This document shows positions 60,220 to 64,000 of a stretch of DNA of 64,000 nt, in pieces. The notes under the pieces are model-generated. The model did no database searches and had not been told where the DNA came from. It saw only the letters and a program-made list of their open reading frames with translations. The first letter of the stretch is position 1. The number at the start of each line of letters is the position of its first letter. Origin of the DNA: Pedococcus_A sp963730585 (GTDB lineage Bacteria; Actinomycetota; Actinomycetes; Actinomycetales; Dermatophilaceae); assembly GCA_963730585.1 (NCBI GenBank), contig CAVSSL010000013.1:62001-126000 (forward strand), in the 5' to 3' direction. The translations under genes were made by a program, and so were the position numbers.

Positions 60220-60408
60220 TCCGACTCCCTTGTGCGGTGGTGCTGCTGCGGCTGACTGCGCCCCATCCTGCCGACTGGCGCCGCACTCCGGCACCTGCGC
60301 CGGCCGTGCGCTCCCTCACACTCCCGCACCGCACCGGACGCCACACCACCGGCAGCGCGCTTCGCCGGCCGCGTCCACGCGGCATACCGCTCGTGCGACC
60401 ATGGGCCG

Positions 60409-61911
60409 GTGACCAGCGAAGAGCAGAAGCAGGCCGACAACCGGGCCCGCCCCACCACCGACGAGTTCCGCGCCTTCGTGGCCGAGGACTGGGCGCCGCG
60501 ACGCCCCGGCGCCACCGCGCAGTCCGAGGCCGCCCCGTATGCCGCGCAGCGGCGGGCCCGCGTCAGCGAGGCCTTCCCGGGTGAGCGGCTGATCGTGCCC
60601 GCCGGCGGGCTGAAGGTGCGCAGCAACGACACCGACTACGTGTTCCGCCCCCACAGCGCGTTCGCGCACCTCACCGGCCTCGGCGGCGACCGCGAGCCGG
60701 ACGCCGTGCTCGTCCTGGAGCCGCGGGACGGTGAGCACGGCGGCGGCCACGAGGCGGTCCTGTACTTCCGCCCGCTCGCCGGACGCGACACCGACGAGTT
60801 CTTCGCCGACACCCGCTACGGCGAGTTCTGGGTCGGCGCGCGCCCCACCATCGAGGACATCGAGACCGAGCTGGGCCTGACCGCCCGCCACATCGACGAG
60901 TTCGCGGACGCCGCGGCCAAGGACGCCGGCGAGGTGACCGTGCGCCTGGTGCGTGACGCCGACCGCGACCTGGCCCGGCAGCTCGACGCCGCCCGCACCA
61001 CCGAGGGCGCCGACGAGGCCACGCTGGAGGAGGCCGACGACGAGCTCGCGGCGTTCCTCTCCACCCTGCGGCTGGTCAAGGACGAGTGGGAGGTCGGTGA
61101 GATGCGCAAGGCGGTCGCCGCCACCCACGTCGGCTTCGAGGCCGTCATCGCCGACCTGCCCGAGGCCGTGGCCCGTGGCCGCGGCGAGCGCTGGGTCGAG
61201 GGCGTCTTCGGTCTCCACGCCCGCCACCAGGGCAACGGCATCGGCTACGACTCCATCTGCGCCGCCGGCGACCACGCGACGACGCTGCACTGGATCAAGA
61301 ACACCGGTGACCTCAAGGAGGGCGACCTCATCCTGCTCGACGCGGGGGTCGAGGTGGACTCGCTCTTCACCGCCGACATCACCCGCACCCTGCCGGCGAA
61401 CGGCACCTTCACCGACGCCCAGCGCGAGATCTACGACGCCGTGTATGCCGCGCAGGAGGCCGGCCTGGCCGCGGTCAAGCCCGGCAACAAGTTCTCCGAC
61501 GTGCACGCCGCCGCCATCCGGGTCATCGCCGAGTACCTCGAGAAGTGGGGCCTGCTGCCCGAGGGCGTCGACGTCGAGGGCACCCTCGACAAGGAGCACG
61601 GCCAGTACCACCGGCGCTGGATGGTGCACGGCACCTCGCACCACCTCGGCATCGACGTCCACGACTGCGCCCTCGCGACCCGCGAGCAGTACATGGACGC
61701 CGAGCTCCGACCCGGAATGGTCCTGACCGTCGAGCCCGGCCTCTACTTCAAGGCCGACGACCTCAAGGCCCCCGAGCGGTTCCGCGGCATCGGCGTGCGC
61801 ATCGAGGACGACGTGCTCGTCACCGAGGACGGCTGCGAGAACCTCTCGGCAGCCATGCCGCGGACGTCCACCGACGTCGAGGCCTGGATCGCCCGCATCT
61901 GGAACCGCTGA
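60409..61911 (+). CDS. pepP: Xaa-Pro aminopeptidase (aminopeptidase P)
   Basis: 500 residues. The C-terminal pita-bread domain contains the metal ligands in LLDAGVEVDSLFTADITRT (Asp, Asp), HGTSHHLGIDVHD (His), TVEPGLYF (Glu) and RIEDDVLV (Glu), preceded by a creatinase-like N-domain. It removes the N-terminal residue before proline. Start GTG 60409. Probably monocistronic. Confidence 0.92.
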   Translation: MTSEEQKQADNRARPTTDEFRAFVAEDWAPRRPGATAQSEAAPYAAQRRARVSEAFPGERLIVPAGGLKVRSNDTDYVFRPHSAFAHLTGLGGDREPDAVLVLEPRDGEHGGGHEAVLYFRPLAGRDTDEFFADTRYGEFWVGARPTIEDIETELGLTARHIDEFADAAAKDAGEVTVRLVRDADRDLARQLDAARTTEGADEATLEEADDELAAFLSTLRLVKDEWEVGEMRKAVAATHVGFEAVIADLPEAVARGRGERWVEGVFGLHARHQGNGIGYDSICAAGDHATTLHWIKNTGDLKEGDLILLDAGVEVDSLFTADITRTLPANGTFTDAQREIYDAVYAAQEAGLAAVKPGNKFSDVHAAAIRVIAEYLEKWGLLPEGVDVEGTLDKEHGQYHRRWMVHGTSHHLGIDVHDCALATREQYMDAELRPGMVLTVEPGLYFKADDLKAPERFRGIGVRIEDDVLVTEDGCENLSAAMPRTSTDVEAWIARIWNR

Positions 61912-61941
61912 CCGGCCGTCACCGATGGGCGCTGCTGGGGC

Positions 61942-62676
61942 TCAGCGGCGCTGGATGACGTCGAGCAGCAGCGCGTGCTCGACCCCGGCAGCCTCGCCGC
62001 CTCCGCCCAGGATCATCTGGATGAGGTCGCGGGGCGCCGGGAAGTCCGGCCCCAGGGCCGCGTTGTACTCCCGGTGCGCCTCCAGCGACGCCACGGCGGC
62101 GTCGAAGTGTCCGGTGACGTCGACGTAGTGCGTCGGCTGCGGTGACCCGCCGAAGCCGACCAGCCTGACCCCACCCCAGGGCTCGAACCCCTCGGCCGAC
62201 AGCTCGGGGAAGATCCACCGGTTGCCCGCGTCGGCCACGGCGTCGAGCGTCGCGAGCCCGACCGCGCGGTGGTCGGCCTGGTTGGGCATGCCCCCGAAGA
62301 ACCGGTCGTGGTAGTCGCCGGTGATGACGAACTCCGGTCGGCGACGACGGATCTCCCGGGCGATGGCGCGGCGCAGGTCCAGCCCGTACTCGATGTGTCC
62401 GTCACGCCAGTCTCCGAAGTCGACCTCGGTCACCCCGACCAGCGCTGCCCCGTCGCGCTCCTCCTGCTCGCGCAGCGGCCCGGCCTTGGCCGGCTGCATC
62501 GTGTCGATGCCCGCCTCACCGCGAGTCAGCAGGAAGTACGTGACCGTCTTGCCCGCCTTGGTCCAGCGGTCGACGGCCGCAGCGGTGCCGTACTCGATGT
62601 CGTCCGGGTGCGCGACGACGCACAGCACGCTGGAGAAGTCGTCGCTCAGCTCGCTCAGCTGCGGGCGCTCGCTCAT
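61942..62676 (-). CDS. PIG-L family deacetylase
   Basis: 244 residues. Metal motif VVAHPDDIEYG (AHPDD) near residue 20 and NQADHRAVG with the second His give the LmbE/PIG-L deacetylase. Relatives deacetylate GlcNAc-linked sugars in mycothiol or other conjugates, but this one is not readily recognisable as MshB or Mca. ATG 62676 has TACCGT 6 nt upstream, overlapping a GTATGCCG copy; no ribosome site, so leaderless. Confidence 0.85.
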   Translation of the reverse strand: MSERPQLSELSDDFSSVLCVVAHPDDIEYGTAAAVDRWTKAGKTVTYFLLTRGEAGIDTMQPAKAGPLREQEERDGAALVGVTEVDFGDWRDGHIEYGLDLRRAIAREIRRRRPEFVITGDYHDRFFGGMPNQADHRAVGLATLDAVADAGNRWIFPELSAEGFEPWGGVRLVGFGGSPQPTHYVDVTGHFDAAVASLEAHREYNAALGPDFPAPRDLIQMILGGGGEAAGVEHALLLDVIQRR

Positions 62677-62721
62677 GCGCCCACGGTATGCCGGGTGCCC
62701 GCCTGCGCGGGCCGGTTCGGA

Positions 62722-63366
62722 TCAGAGGCCGGTGGGCGGCTGGGGCTGCTGCGGGGGTCGAGGCGTCTCACCCGTCGGCGACGCCGAGGGCGCGGTCGTC
62801 TGCGCCCGCTGCGCGGCAGCGGCGGCTGCCGCCTCCGCCTCGCGGGCCGCCTGGACCTCCGCCTGCGCGGCGGCCATCGGGTCCATCTGCGTGAGCAGCT
62901 CGCGGGCCCGCTGCACGTGGCGGTGCTCGACGAGCACCTCGTACTGCGTCGCGACGACCTGGGTGACGCTGGTGAAGTCGCGGTGGCCACCGGTGAACTG
63001 GTAGCCGATCAGCGCCCACATGAGGCCGAAGCCGGCGCCGAAGAGCACCGTCATCAGGATCGTCCCGACCCCCGAGGCCTGCGGGTCGAACAACGAGAAG
63101 ACCAGGCCGACGAAGAGGCCGAGCCACATGCCCGACAGGATGCCGCCCGCCGCCACGCGCCCCCGGGTGAGCCGACCGGTGACCCGCTCGAGCTGCTTGA
63201 GGTCGGTGCCGACGATCAGCACGTTCTGCACCGGGAACTCGTGGTCCGACAGGTAGTCGACCGCCTTCTGCGCTTCCTCGTAGCGGTCGTACCGGCCCAC
63301 GCTCATCGGGTACTCCAGCGTCAGGCTGGCCCGGGACCGTGACAGGGCGTTCGGCTGCGTGCTCAT
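62722..63366 (-). CDS. YflT-like general stress protein domain, with Ala/Gln/Pro-rich tail
   Basis: 214 residues. The N-terminal alpha/beta part (PMSVGRYDRYEEAQKAVDYL, QNVLIVGTDLKQLERVTGRL) matches the general stress protein 17M/YflT family, followed by two hydrophobic segments (about 75-115) and a low-complexity Ala/Gln/Pro tail. ATG 63366; CAGACT stands 6 nt upstream. Stress role is by analogy only. Confidence 0.78.
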   Translation of the reverse strand: MSTQPNALSRSRASLTLEYPMSVGRYDRYEEAQKAVDYLSDHEFPVQNVLIVGTDLKQLERVTGRLTRGRVAAGGILSGMWLGLFVGLVFSLFDPQASGVGTILMTVLFGAGFGLMWALIGYQFTGGHRDFTSVTQVVATQYEVLVEHRHVQRARELLTQMDPMAAAQAEVQAAREAEAAAAAAAQRAQTTAPSASPTGETPRPPQQPQPPTGL

Positions 63367-63444
63367 GGCGTCAGTCTGTCAAAGGACGCTGGATGTTTCC
63401 TGTATGTGGAAGCAGCCTCACACCATCGCTGCGACACTGGAGGC

Positions 63445-64000
63445 ATGCACGGAGGGGGACGACTTGCGCGCTGGGGGGCTGCCGTCGCGCTCGCGCTGCC
63501 CGCTGCCCTCCCCGGGGCGGTCTTCGGGGCCGGGCCCGCGCAGGCAGCCCCCGGCACTGACCGCATCAGCGGCCCCGACCGCTATGCCACCTCGGTCGCC
63601 TTGAGCCGCAAGGCTTTTCCGACCGCCGGTTCGGTGGACACCGTCTACCTCGTCTCCGGGCAGAGCGCCTACGACGCCTTGAGCGCCGGCCCGGCCGCCG
63701 TGGTCCAGGGCGCGGCCATGCTGCTGACCCAGGCGGACCGGCTCACCGACGTGACCGCCGCGGAGCTCGAACGGCTCTCCCCGGAGCGTGTCGTCGTGGT
63801 CGGCGGGCAGGGCGCCGTCAGCGACGCCGTCGTGAAGGCAGCCCGGGCGATCGCCCCCACCGTGGAGCGCATCGGCGGAGCCGACCGCTACGCCACCTCG
63901 GCGGCGCTCGCGCGAGCAGCCTTCGGCGCCACTGGCGCCCCCACGGCATACATCGCCACCGGGCGGGGCTATGCCGACGCGCTGGCGGCCGGACCGGCGG
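63445..64000 (+). CDS. Cell-wall-binding repeat (CWB2) protein, 5' part only
   Basis: A signal peptide (LARWGAAVALALPAALPGAV, cleavage near AQAAPG) is followed by CWB2-type repeats: TDRISGPDRYATSVALSRKAF and VERIGGADRYATSAALARAAF, each with VYLVSG/YIATG and DALSAGPAA or DALAAGPA. The gene continues past base 64000. ATG 63445 has GGAGG very close (1 nt spacing), so the exact start is uncertain. Product is secreted and probably bound to the cell wall. Confidence 0.85.
   Translation, partial: MHGGGRLARWGAAVALALPAALPGAVFGAGPAQAAPGTDRISGPDRYATSVALSRKAFPTAGSVDTVYLVSGQSAYDALSAGPAAVVQGAAMLLTQADRLTDVTAAELERLSPERVVVVGGQGAVSDAVVKAARAIAPTVERIGGADRYATSAALARAAFGATGAPTAYIATGRGYADALAAGPA

Larger units (their letters stand above)
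988..63951. repeat. Highly iterated octamer GTATGCCG, about 43 copies
   Basis: By eye I count 23 forward and 20 reverse copies. Examples: near 990, 4606, 7264, 16754, 19119, 24764, 24889, 28563, 33750, 35559, 41080, 42587, 44422, 45232, 47794, 48096, 53583, 56250, 57269, 57934, 60536, 61441, 62683 forward; 6981, 7756, 13546, 17334, 21784, 23511, 26991, 28870, 32210, 38462, 40887, 42818, 45284, 47825, 50130, 54568, 55072, 58377, 60380, 63944 reverse. Expected from base composition is about two. In genes it often falls at Tyr-Ala codons, using the rare TAT. Confidence 0.8.

Noticed and set aside
988..63951. GTATGCCG as a KOPS or Chi-like polarised motif
   Set aside because: The orientation is balanced (23 to 20) over the window and shows no strand bias.

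Overview
The window is about 64 kb of very GC-rich DNA (roughly 70% or more by eye) with the gene density, GTG/TTG starts, leaderless promoters and gene order of an actinobacterium. The run from a DUF2342 metalloprotease through an ABC1 kinase, WhiB7, UvrD2, mycoredoxin, NudC, AdnA/AdnB, an alkyltransferase-like protein, MoeZ, TetR, DUF3107, a ferritin-like protein and a DEAD-box helicase is the conserved actinobacterial block known from mycobacteria. A Micrococcales or Intrasporangiaceae-type host is my inference only. The window is chromosomal: I see no insertion sequence, integrase, phage module, CRISPR array or rRNA.

Layout. 1-4.8 kb: a sulfatase locus with a radical-SAM sulfatase maturase (cut by the window start), a small basic protein and DUF6325 on the minus strand, facing a Cys-type arylsulfatase on the plus strand; a related 17-bp dyad lies upstream of each side. 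4.8-13.5 kb: a SNF2 helicase, an orphan small gene behind a perfect LexA box, an alpha/beta hydrolase, CorA, an APC permease and initiator tRNA-Met. 13.5-30 kb: UPF0182, a PDZ/Lon-type protease, MoaE, an epimerase, DUF2342 protease, Nudix, M48, enoyl-CoA hydratase, a ThiF/cyclodehydratase-like protein, ABC1 kinase, HhH-GPD repair protein and a phosphodiesterase. 29.5-47.8 kb: the WhiB7 locus with an attenuated leader containing an 88-codon ORF, then the DNA-repair and redox block. 47.8-49.6 kb: a small islet of less GC-biased genes (P-loop kinase, SRPBCC, DUF4177). 49.6-64 kb: acetyltransferases, alcohol dehydrogenase, M23-like secreted protein, ParA, RecB-like nuclease, MarC, PHP phosphoesterase, a SigE-family sigma factor with its membrane partner, the stub of a second sigma gene, MaoC, aminopeptidase P, PIG-L deacetylase, a YflT-type protein and the start of a cell-wall-binding repeat protein.

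Shared features. The octamer GTATGCCG occurs about 43 times by eye on both strands, in genes and between them, roughly twenty times more than base composition predicts; it behaves like a highly iterated element. Several genes have a TANNNT box 6-8 nt before the start codon and no Shine-Dalgarno, so they are probably leaderless. Seven neighbouring gene pairs overlap by GTGA and one by TTGA. Four genes (enoyl-CoA hydratase, ThiF-like, phosphodiesterase, moeZ) are each broken by small frameshifts while the rest of their sequence looks intact, which suggests indel errors in the assembly as much as real gene loss.

Functionally the centre of the window is a DNA-damage and antibiotic-stress neighbourhood: WhiB7, UvrD2, AdnAB, ATL, HhH-GPD and a LexA-controlled gene, with the thiol-redox gene mrx1 behind a SigR/SigH-like promoter.
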